The notes under the pieces are model-generated. The model had not been told where the DNA came from, ran no database searches, and saw only the letters and a list, made by a program, of their open reading frames with translations. Position numbers and translations under genes: made by a program. A stretch of 12,073 bases of DNA from Cytophagales bacterium (GTDB taxonomy: Bacteria; Bacteroidota; Bacteroidia; Cytophagales; Cyclobacteriaceae). Position 1 is the stretch's first letter. Each line of letters opens with the position of its first letter. The stretch is taken from NCBI GenBank assembly GCA_003504855.1, contig DNZD01000225.1:1-12073 (forward strand), given 5' to 3'. Positions 1 to 6,448 of this stretch are shown in pieces.

Positions 1-513
1 GCTGGTAATACCGCTGCAGCTGCACTTCTGCCCTACGCCAAAGCACGTCAGGCTACTGCCACTGACCTGGTGCCACTCGCGGCAGGATCTGTACTAGGTA
101 CATGCAATGGTGGTAATCCTCTCGCCGTATGGGGTGTGAGTTTTCCTGTGCCGGATAAGTATATGCTTACGGCAAATGAAACCGGTGCCATCTTGGCCCG
201 CACAGCACAATTCAATGCAACCATAAATAGTGCCGTAGCAAATTACTCCAGTCGGTTTGCCGTAGCTGATATTGCCAAGGGTTATAAGGATTTTCTTACT
301 GCAAAAGCGTTCATCTCTGATGGCGTGATGATTACGCCAAGCTTTGCACCTCCAACTGGCGCATTCTCAGAAGATGGCCTGCATCCAAACAGTCGCGGAT
401 ATGCTTTTACAGCTAACATGTTCATCGATGCGATAAATGCTAAGTTTGGGTCTACCATTCCCAAGGCCAGCCTGGCAGCCTACTCAGGAACAGGGTTACC
501 TGTTACCCCCTAG
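1..513 (+). CDS. SGNH/GDSL-type lipase/esterase, C-terminal part (5' end outside window)
   Basis: The frame is open from base 1, so the gene starts before the window and about 170 C-terminal codons are visible. Near the end it carries the SGNH block V motif D-G-L-H-P-N (Asp codon 373-375, His codon 382-384), followed by a helix (GYAFTANMFIDAINAKFG) typical of secreted lipase-like proteins of Bacteroidota. The upstream segment with PDKYMLTANETG also resembles these proteins. The family hydrolyses ester bonds with a Ser-Asp-His triad. The Ser and the oxyanion-hole Gly/Asn blocks would lie upstream and cannot be checked here. The in-frame GTG at 70 is not a credible start, because coding-like sequence continues before it. 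The gene ends with TAG just before a strong terminator. The substrate cannot be told. The family call is fairly sure; the exact function is not. Confidence 0.75.
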   Translation, partial: AGNTAAAALLPYAKARQATATDLVPLAAGSVLGTCNGGNPLAVWGVSFPVPDKYMLTANETGAILARTAQFNATINSAVANYSSRFAVADIAKGYKDFLTAKAFISDGVMITPSFAPPTGAFSEDGLHPNSRGYAFTANMFIDAINAKFGSTIPKASLAAYSGTGLPVTP

Positions 514-533
514 GACTCATCCTTAAATGATAT

Positions 534-565
534 AAAAAGCCCCGTTCAGTGAACGGGGCTTTTTT
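534..565. terminator. Bidirectional rho-independent terminator between convergent genes
   Basis: A near-perfect palindrome has arms AGCCCCGTT (538-546) and AACGGGGCT (552-560) around a 5-nt loop. It is flanked by five A on the left and a T run (560-565) on the right. It can therefore end transcription of the esterase gene on the plus strand and, with the A run read as U, of the methionine operon (metF last) on the minus strand. It sits 20 bp after one stop codon and 15 bp after the other. Confidence 0.93.
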
Positions 566-580
566 ATTGTTGCTGACTAG

Positions 581-1534
581 TTAAAATAATTCTTTCGCAA
601 TCCGGTATATCGGATCTGATTTGCCCATGGAATAGTAATGAAGTGTGGGTACCCCAAACTTCATCAACTCCCTGGATTGCTTCACGCACCACTCAATACC
701 CACCTGTTTCACAGCTGCGGCGTCCTTGCACTTCTCCACTTCATCAGCCAGTTCCTCCGGCAAGTCGATATGAAAAATGGTGGGCAATACCGTGGCCTGC
801 ACTTTCGCCGTGATAGGCTTTATTCCGGGGATGATTGGCACCGTAATACCAGTCTCCCGGCACCTTGCTACAAAATCAAAGTACTTCTGGTTATCAAAGA
901 ACATCTGTGTGACAATGTACTCAGCACCCATATCCACTTTCATCTTCAAAAACTTCAGGTCGGACTTCAGGTTGGGTGAAGAAAAGTGCTTCTCCGGATA
1001 GCCCGCCACCCCGATGCAGAAATTGGTCGGTGAAGCATGAATGTCCTCATCCAGAAAGCGGCCTTTGTTCATCGCCACAATCTGCTCGAGTAACTCGGAA
1101 GCGTATTTATGACCATGGGGATCTGGCACAAAGCGCGCTTCCGTCTTGATGGCATCGCCTTGAAGGGCCAGCACATTGTCAATACCCAAAAACTGCAGGT
1201 CAATCAGTGCATTCTCAGTCTCCTCCCGGCTGAAGCCACCACAAATAATATGAGGAACCGTATCTACTTTGTAGTTGTTTTGAATGGCCGCACAAATACC
1301 TACTGTACCCGGGCGTTTCCGCGTGGATATCTTCTCCAGAAGTCCATTCTCCTTCTTCTTATACACGTACTCCTCCCGGTGATAGGTAACATCAATAAAT
1401 GGAGGCTTGAACTCCATGAGCGGATCCAGGTTATCAAACAAGGTCCTGATGTTCTCTCCCTTTAAGGGTGGAAGTATTTCAATGCTAAACAGGGTTTTTC
1501 CGTTTGCTCGCTTGATGTGCTCAGTAACTTTCAT
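581..1534 (-). CDS. metF: 5,10-methylenetetrahydrofolate reductase
   Basis: This FAD enzyme reduces 5,10-methylene-THF to 5-methyl-THF, the methyl donor for methionine synthase. It has 317 residues and forms a single TIM-barrel domain, like bacterial MetF (E. coli 296). Visible motifs are FSIEILPP (16-23) with Glu19 in the place of the catalytic Glu28 of E. coli, DVTYH (48-52), ALQGD (123-127) with Asp127 matching the flavin-tuning Asp120, GVAGYPEKH (175-183), YIVTQMFFD (206-214) and PIIPGIKPI (233-241). The start is ATG at 1534, just before the conserved N-terminus; no clear Shine-Dalgarno is seen. It lies 38 bp after the metH core gene with no terminator between, so it is very likely the last gene of the SAM-riboswitch operon. 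It ends 15 bp from the bidirectional terminator. Confidence 0.96.
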   Translation of the reverse strand: MKVTEHIKRANGKTLFSIEILPPLKGENIRTLFDNLDPLMEFKPPFIDVTYHREEYVYKKKENGLLEKISTRKRPGTVGICAAIQNNYKVDTVPHIICGGFSREETENALIDLQFLGIDNVLALQGDAIKTEARFVPDPHGHKYASELLEQIVAMNKGRFLDEDIHASPTNFCIGVAGYPEKHFSSPNLKSDLKFLKMKVDMGAEYIVTQMFFDNQKYFDFVARCRETGITVPIIPGIKPITAKVQATVLPTIFHIDLPEELADEVEKCKDAAAVKQVGIEWCVKQSRELMKFGVPTLHYYSMGKSDPIYRIAKELF

Positions 1535-1572
1535 AGTGACAGAATCTTGCTCAATTTATGTAGGCAATTACA

Positions 1573-4254
1573 TTAGTATCCCAGGCTCTGACCTAACCAC
1601 TTCTCCACTTCGGTGAGGGGCAGGCCTTTCCTTTGTGCATAATCCATGACCTGATCCTTGTCGATCTTTCCCAAACCAAAATAGGTTGAAGCCGGGTGCG
1701 AAAAATAATAACCACTCACTGAACTGGCCGGATACATTGCCAGGGATTCAGTCAGGGTAATGCCCGTCGCCTCGGTAGCATTCATCAGATCGAAGAGCGT
1801 TGTTTTTTCAGTGTGATCAGGACAGGCAGGATAGCCAGGTGCCGGGCGTATGCCCTCGTATTTTTCATCGATAATATCCTGCATCGGCAGGCTCTCATGA
1901 TGGGCATACCCCCACAAGTCCTTGCGTACCATGGCGTGTAAACACTCAGCGAATGCCTCTGCCAACCGATCGCACAGGGCCTTAACCATGATTTCATTAT
2001 AATCATCCTGCTGGGCCTTATAATGAGCCACCAGTTTTTCCATACCTTCTCCTGCCGTCACTGCACGGATGCCTATATAGTCGGCAATACCTGTCGTAGC
2101 GGGGGCTATATAGTCCGCCAGACAGAAGTTAGGAAGGTTAGCCGCTTTCTTGTTCTGCTGTCGCAGGAAATGCAGTTTCTGCATCGGTTTATTTCGGCTT
2201 GCATCACTGTATAACACGACATCATCGCCTTGTGCGTTAGCCGGGTAAAAGGCAACCACCCCTTGGGCTTTTATCTTCTGTTCGGAAATAATCTGATCCA
2301 GCATCTTCTGAGCGTCCGCAAATACACGAGTGGCTTCCTCTCCTACCTTGGGATCGGTCAGAATCCCCGGGTACCTGCCAAACAACATCCAGGTCTGGAA
2401 AAAGGGAGTCCAGTCAATATACTTTCGCAATTCTGATAATGGAAAGTCAGCAAAAACCTTTCTACCCAGGAACGACGGCGCCACTGGCTGATATTTCTCC
2501 CATTCAATATTGACACGATTCTTACGGGCAGCCTCCAGGGAGATATAGCTTTTCTCGGATTGCCGGCTCTCATGCTCCTTCCTTAGTTGGGCATACTCCG
2601 CCTTCACTTTAACTTTAAACTGATCCCGCGTCTCATGACTGATCAGTTCGCTGGCCACAGGAACGGAACGCGACGCATCCAACACGTGCACTACCGTACC
2701 ATGATAAACCGGATCGATTTTCACGGCCGTGTGTATCCGGGAAGTAGTTGCTCCACCGATGAGTAACGGCAGGTCCATTTTCTCATGCTCCATTTCCCTG
2801 GCCACGTGCACCATCTCATCGAGGCTGGGAGTAATCAGTCCACTCAAACCAATAATATCTACTTTCTCTCTTTTGGCGGCCTCCAGTATCTTTTCAGTAG
2901 GTACCATGACCCCCAGGTCAACGACATCGTAATTGTTACAGGAAAGTACTACGCCGACTATATTCTTTCCGATGTCGTGCACATCCCCTTTCACGGTGGC
3001 CATGAGTATGCGGGCAGCAGGTTTACCAACCTGACCACTACGTCGCTTTTCTTCTTCCAGGTATGGGGTCAGATAGGCGACAGCCTTCTTCATCACGCGG
3101 GCACTCTTTACTACCTGAGGCAGAAACATCTTACCAGCACCAAACAAGTCTCCCACCACATTCATACCGGCCATCAGAGGTCCTTCAATGACATGCAATG
3201 GCTTATCGAATTTATGCCGGACCTCTTCGATATCCTGATCAATAAAATCAATTACTCCCTTGACGAGGGAATGGGTAATGCGTTCTTCTACCGTACCCTG
3301 CCGCCAGCTGTTGTCTTGTTCCTTCTTTTGTGCCGAACCCTTTACTGATTCGGCAAATTCCAGCAATCGCTCGGTGGCATCGTCACGGCGGTTCAGCAAC
3401 ACATCTTCGACCCGTACCAGCAGTTCCTTTGGTATCTCATCATATACAGCCAGCATGGTTGGATTCACAATGCCCATATCCATACCGTGACGGATGGCAT
3501 GATACAGAAATACCGAATGCATGGCCTCCCGCACAATTTGATTGCCCCGGAAGCTAAATGAGACGTTACTAACCCCACCGCTAACGTGCGCATGCGGAAG
3601 GTTCTCCCGGATCCACTGAGCGGCCTTAAAGAAGTCCAGCGCATAGTTGCGGTGTTCTTCGATACCCGTTGCAACCGGGAAAATATTCGGATCAAAAATG
3701 ATGTCCTGAGGCGGGAATGCAACCTGATTGACTAATATGTCATACGCCCGCTTACAAATATCTATACGACGCTGGTAGGTATCAGCCTGCCCGGCTTCAT
3801 CAAAGGCCATCACAACCGTGGCTGCACCATACCGCTTCACCAACTTGGCCTGCCGGATAAACTCCGCTTCACCCCCTTTGAGACTGATGGAGTTTACAAT
3901 ACTTTTTCCCTGAAGACATTTCAATCCGGCTTCGATGACATTCCACTTGGAAGAGTCTACCATTACTGGTATCCGGGCGATCTCTGGCTCAGAAGCCATC
4001 AGGTTAAGAAATCTCACCATGGCAGCCTCCGAATCGAGCATGCCTTCATCCATATTCACATCGATGACCTGGGCACCACCACGCACCTGATCCAGGGCAA
4101 CGGACAATGCTTCATCAAACTTATCTTCTTTGATAAATTTCAGAAACTTGGCCGATCCCGTAACATTGGTTCTCTCACCAATGTTGATAAAATTAGACGC
4201 AGGGGTTACCGTGACTGATTCCAGCCCGCTTAAACGCAAATAATGATCAGGCAT
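1573..4254 (-). CDS. metH: Cobalamin-dependent methionine synthase, folate/B12/AdoMet-domain subunit (lacks the homocysteine domain)
   Basis: This is the C-terminal three quarters of MetH as a separate 893-residue protein. From the N-terminus come the methyl-THF (pterin) binding barrel (about 10-310, [11 protein letters not shown] at 24-34), the helical cap domain (about 320-405), the cobalamin-binding Rossmann domain (about 415-545, DVHDIGKN at 424-431 with His426 as the lower cobalt ligand, GGATTS at 500-505), and the AdoMet-dependent reactivation domain (about 585-893, [10 protein letters not shown] from 803). All are intact and close to E. coli MetH in order and spacing, so reactivation by SAM should be kept. 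The N-terminal homocysteine domain is encoded by the gene before it. I chose ATG 4254: it overlaps that gene's stop by 8 nt, which suggests translational coupling. A longer frame from a TTG at 4299 would add 15 residues with no family match. The protein should act in a complex with, or in trans to, the homocysteine subunit. Confidence 0.95.
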   Translation of the reverse strand: MPDHYLRLSGLESVTVTPASNFINIGERTNVTGSAKFLKFIKEDKFDEALSVALDQVRGGAQVIDVNMDEGMLDSEAAMVRFLNLMASEPEIARIPVMVDSSKWNVIEAGLKCLQGKSIVNSISLKGGEAEFIRQAKLVKRYGAATVVMAFDEAGQADTYQRRIDICKRAYDILVNQVAFPPQDIIFDPNIFPVATGIEEHRNYALDFFKAAQWIRENLPHAHVSGGVSNVSFSFRGNQIVREAMHSVFLYHAIRHGMDMGIVNPTMLAVYDEIPKELLVRVEDVLLNRRDDATERLLEFAESVKGSAQKKEQDNSWRQGTVEERITHSLVKGVIDFIDQDIEEVRHKFDKPLHVIEGPLMAGMNVVGDLFGAGKMFLPQVVKSARVMKKAVAYLTPYLEEEKRRSGQVGKPAARILMATVKGDVHDIGKNIVGVVLSCNNYDVVDLGVMVPTEKILEAAKREKVDIIGLSGLITPSLDEMVHVAREMEHEKMDLPLLIGGATTSRIHTAVKIDPVYHGTVVHVLDASRSVPVASELISHETRDQFKVKVKAEYAQLRKEHESRQSEKSYISLEAARKNRVNIEWEKYQPVAPSFLGRKVFADFPLSELRKYIDWTPFFQTWMLFGRYPGILTDPKVGEEATRVFADAQKMLDQIISEQKIKAQGVVAFYPANAQGDDVVLYSDASRNKPMQKLHFLRQQNKKAANLPNFCLADYIAPATTGIADYIGIRAVTAGEGMEKLVAHYKAQQDDYNEIMVKALCDRLAEAFAECLHAMVRKDLWGYAHHESLPMQDIIDEKYEGIRPAPGYPACPDHTEKTTLFDLMNATEATGITLTESLAMYPASSVSGYYFSHPASTYFGLGKIDKDQVMDYAQRKGLPLTEVEKWLGQSLGY

Positions 4255-5245
4255 GAAGTACCACCTCCCGGGGTTTGTACCTGGAAGCCAGGTTAGCAAT
4301 CACTTTGATATGGTCGGGTGTAGTTCCGCAGCACCCTCCTACAATATTAACCAGACCTTCCTGAAGAAACTCTTCTATCTGGGCACCCATCTCCTCCGGG
4401 CCCTGGTCATACTGACCAAACTCATTGGGGAGTCCGGCATTCGGATAAGCACTTACAAAGAAGGGAGCCTGCTCATTGAGCACCTGTAGGTAAGGGCGCA
4501 GGGCCTTGGCACCCAAGGCACAGTTCAAGCCTATGCTGAGCAATGGAACGTGCGATACCGACACCAGAAAAGCTTCAGTGGTTTGCCCGGACAGCGTTCG
4601 ACCGCTGGCATCTGTAATCGTACCCGAGACCATAATCGGTAACTCCTTACCCGACTCTTCGAAATATTCCTGGGCTGCGAACAAGGCGGCCTTGGCATTC
4701 AACGTATCTATAATGGTTTCAAACAAGAGCAAATCAACTCCGCCTTCAGCCAATGCCTTAATCTGCTGCTTGAAAGCAACCTTGAGTTCGTCAAAGGTAA
4801 TGGCACGATAGCCCGGATTATTAACATCCGGAGACAGCGAGGCAGTCTTGTTGGTGGGCCCGATAGAACCTGCTACAAAACGGGGCTTCTGAGGCTCCCG
4901 GGCAGTAAACTCATCCGCCACCTCACGTGCGATTTTGGCCGACTGAAAGTTCAGGTCGTAAACCGCCTCTTCCAGGTGATAGTCTGCCTGGGCAATGGTA
5001 GTACCGCTGAACGTATTCGTTTCAGCAATATCGGCCCCGGCTTCAAAATACTGGCGGTGAATGTCCTTGATAATATCCGGGCGGGTAATGGACAATAAGT
5101 CATTGTTGCCCTTCAGCGAAGATGAATGCTTCTTAAAACGCTCACCCCGGAAATCTTCTTCGGTTAACTTATGTCGTTGAATCATGGTACCCATGGCGCC
5201 GTCCAGCACGAGGATACGTTGTTGCAGGATCTCTTGTAATTTCAC
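4247..5245 (-). CDS. Homocysteine S-methyltransferase subunit of split methionine synthase (MetH N-terminal domain)
   Basis: This 332-residue protein matches the first domain of MetH, a zinc barrel that binds and activates homocysteine. The nucleotide-independent signature [10 protein letters not shown] (14-23) and ETNTF (75-79) are present. The three zinc cysteines are all in place: Cys242 in GLNCALG (239-245), and Cys305 and Cys306 in GGCCGT (303-308). The protein ends where E. coli MetH has the linker to the folate domain, so this is a true domain split rather than a decayed gene. I chose GTG at 5245 as start, giving [10 protein letters not shown]. The open frame runs on to a TTG at 5311, but that lies inside the SAM aptamer. 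It is the first gene of the operon, directly under the riboswitch, and overlaps the metH core gene by 8 nt. Bacteroidota commonly annotate this as a homocysteine S-methyltransferase family protein. Confidence 0.94.
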   Translation of the reverse strand: MKLQEILQQRILVLDGAMGTMIQRHKLTEEDFRGERFKKHSSSLKGNNDLLSITRPDIIKDIHRQYFEAGADIAETNTFSGTTIAQADYHLEEAVYDLNFQSAKIAREVADEFTAREPQKPRFVAGSIGPTNKTASLSPDVNNPGYRAITFDELKVAFKQQIKALAEGGVDLLLFETIIDTLNAKAALFAAQEYFEESGKELPIMVSGTITDASGRTLSGQTTEAFLVSVSHVPLLSIGLNCALGAKALRPYLQVLNEQAPFFVSAYPNAGLPNEFGQYDQGPEEMGAQIEEFLQEGLVNIVGGCCGTTPDHIKVIANLASRYKPREVVLHA

Positions 5246-5293
5246 TCTTTCTGTGTTTTGGCAGCTGTCCAGAAAGAGCCTTGCGAAGGGCGG
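5246..5293 (-). promoter_or_regulatory. SAM riboswitch expression platform (translational sequestrator)
   Basis: In the minus-strand RNA the segment UCUUUCUGGA (5277-5268) is exactly complementary over 10 nt to UCCAGAAAGA (5396-5387) at the end of P1, J1/2 and the start of P2 in the aptamer. Its first 8 nt, UCUUUCUG, are also exactly complementary to CAGAAAGA (5253-5246), which directly abuts the GTG start. The two pairings exclude each other. Inferred logic: without SAM the segment pairs with the aptamer strand and leaves the start open; with SAM the aptamer folds and the segment forms a hairpin (16-nt loop) over the ribosome-binding region. No U-run terminator is seen, so control is likely at translation. 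Confidence 0.72.
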
Positions 5294-5400
5294 CCTATCT
5301 TCTCCCGGCAAACTGCCGGAAAGGGAATTAGCACCTTTGGTCCCAAATCGGGGGTTGCTAAGACGTCATCGGGCCCATTCCCTCAGTCTTTCTGGATAAG
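5294..5400 (-). promoter_or_regulatory. SAM-I (S-box) riboswitch aptamer
   Basis: Read on the minus strand, this 107-nt segment carries the S-box consensus blocks in order: CUUAUC (5400-5395), GAGGGA, GGCCCGAUGA, GCAACC, GGUGCUAAUUCC and a closing GAUAGG (5299-5294). P1 pairs CUUAUC with GAUAGG (one G-U). P2a pairs AAGAC (5390-5386) with GUCUU (5364-5360). P3 is closed by UUAGC with GCUAA, and P4 is a CCGGCA/UGCCGG hairpin. The class binds S-adenosylmethionine and normally lowers expression of methionine genes. It sits just before the methionine synthase operon, which fits. The sequence match is strong; SAM binding is inferred from the family. Confidence 0.95.
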
Positions 5401-5405
5401 CACCG

Positions 5406-5413
5406 CAAAGAAA
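5406..5413 (-). promoter_or_regulatory. Candidate -7 promoter element for the methionine operon
   Basis: On the minus strand TTTCTTTG matches the Bacteroidota -7 consensus TAnnTTTG at all fixed positions but one. Transcription from about 7 nt downstream would begin at the first base of the SAM aptamer (5400), which is the position expected. No well-placed -33 TTTG is seen; the nearest upstream TTG (5443-5441) is 27 nt away, longer than usual. Low confidence. Confidence 0.3.
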
Positions 5414-5481
5414 CTCAATAAGTTGCAAAAAAAGAAAAACCAAGCTGTTTTATATATGATGGAGGTAGCATGAATTAGCCG

Positions 5482-5489
5482 TTTCTTTG
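5482..5489 (+). promoter_or_regulatory. Candidate -7 promoter element for the exopolyphosphatase gene
   Basis: TTTCTTTG on the plus strand is the same octamer as the one facing the methionine operon; together with flanking bases they form a perfect 10-bp inverted repeat (5405-5414 and 5481-5490). Transcription about 7 nt downstream would leave a leader of only some 6 nt before ATG 5501. No good -33 element is visible. Low confidence. Confidence 0.22.
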
Positions 5490-5500
5490 CATCAATAATT

Positions 5501-6448
5501 ATGAAACTTGCTGCTATCGATATAGGCTCCAACGCCATCCGTTTCCAGGTGTCCAGCATCATGGAGCACCATGACCGGATCATGTTTAAGAAACTGGAGT
5601 ATGTCCGTTTCCCGCTCCGGCTCGGGCATGATGTGTTTACCACCAACCGGATCAGCGACGCGAGCGTGCTGCGCTTTAAGAAGCTTATGCGGGCCTTTAA
5701 ACTGCTGCTGGAATTATATGAGGTAGACGATTTTATGATCTGTGCAACTTCCGCCATGCGGGAATCCCAAAACGGAGCCGCCCTGGTCAAGGAAGTATTT
5801 GATGAAGTCGGCATCCAGATTCATGTAATTGATGGCGACCTCGAAGCCGCCTTGATCAATAAGGCCATCGATTCTTACCTGACGCGCAAAACTTACCTTC
5901 ATATTGATGTCGGCGGGGGTAGCACTGAACTAAACCTCTTTGCTGGCGGAAAAAAAATCAAAACCAAGTCATTTAAAATTGGCTCCGTACGTATGTTGGA
6001 ACACCGGGACTCACCTGCCATGTGGAAAAAGATGGAAAAGTGGGTGAATGAGATTGATCACCGGAAATACGGTAAGGTTACCGCAGTAGGAACTGGAGGA
6101 AATATCAGTAAGATATTTGAACTGGCGCAGGTCAAACCCGGCAAGACCATGTCCATAAGCCAGGTTCGTGCGATCCGAAAAAGGATTGCAGCCACCTCGA
6201 TGGAAGACCGTATCTATGAACTTCAAATGAACCCTGACCGGGCCGATGTGATTGTTCCCGCCGGAGAAATCTATCTCAAAGTGATGGAATGGGCAGGTTC
6301 TACGCAAATATTGGTGCCTGAGGTAGGATTAAAAGACGGCATTCTCCTTCACCTCTATGAAACTACACACAAGAAATCCAAGGTGGAGTTCTTTAACACC
6401 GAAGACCAATCCAAAGGAAAGAAGTCGTTCTGGCTGAAGGACCATTAG
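5501..6448 (+). CDS. ppx: Short-form exopolyphosphatase (Ppx/GppA family phosphatase)
   Basis: The 315-residue protein has the two actin-like ASKHA lobes of the Ppx/GppA family and lacks the C-terminal HD-like domains of the ~500-residue E. coli PPX. Visible motifs are phosphate-1 AIDIGSNAIRF (5-15), ATSAMRES (82-89), the acidic loop IDGDLEAAL (110-118), phosphate-2 DVGGGSTEL (136-144), GTGGNISKI (197-205) and VGLKDGIL (275-282). Glu115 matches catalytic Glu121 of E. coli PPX; the Glu just before it in E. coli is Leu114 here. Family enzymes remove terminal phosphates from polyphosphate, and some also hydrolyse pppGpp; sequence alone cannot decide. The start ATG 5501 directly precedes the conserved motif. 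It diverges from the methionine operon and converges on ppk1, with the stop codons interlocked, so polyphosphate breakdown and synthesis genes face each other. A cytoplasmic location is likely, as no signal peptide is seen. Confidence 0.88.
   Translation: MKLAAIDIGSNAIRFQVSSIMEHHDRIMFKKLEYVRFPLRLGHDVFTTNRISDASVLRFKKLMRAFKLLLELYEVDDFMICATSAMRESQNGAALVKEVFDEVGIQIHVIDGDLEAALINKAIDSYLTRKTYLHIDVGGGSTELNLFAGGKKIKTKSFKIGSVRMLEHRDSPAMWKKMEKWVNEIDHRKYGKVTAVGTGGNISKIFELAQVKPGKTMSISQVRAIRKRIAATSMEDRIYELQMNPDRADVIVPAGEIYLKVMEWAGSTQILVPEVGLKDGILLHLYETTHKKSKVEFFNTEDQSKGKKSFWLKDH

Noticed and set aside
2785..3348. 187-codon plus-strand open frame inside metH
   Set aside because: It is antisense to a fully conserved region of MetH and its translation shows no recognisable domain.
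4255..4299. N-terminal extension of the metH core protein from TTG 4299
   Set aside because: The extra 15 residues have no family counterpart and overlap the upstream gene more deeply; ATG 4254 gives a natural overlapping start.
5383..5814. 143-codon minus-strand open frame crossing the ppx start and the aptamer edge
   Set aside because: It covers the divergent spacer and is antisense to conserved Ppx motifs; composition is Ser/Leu-rich shadow-like.
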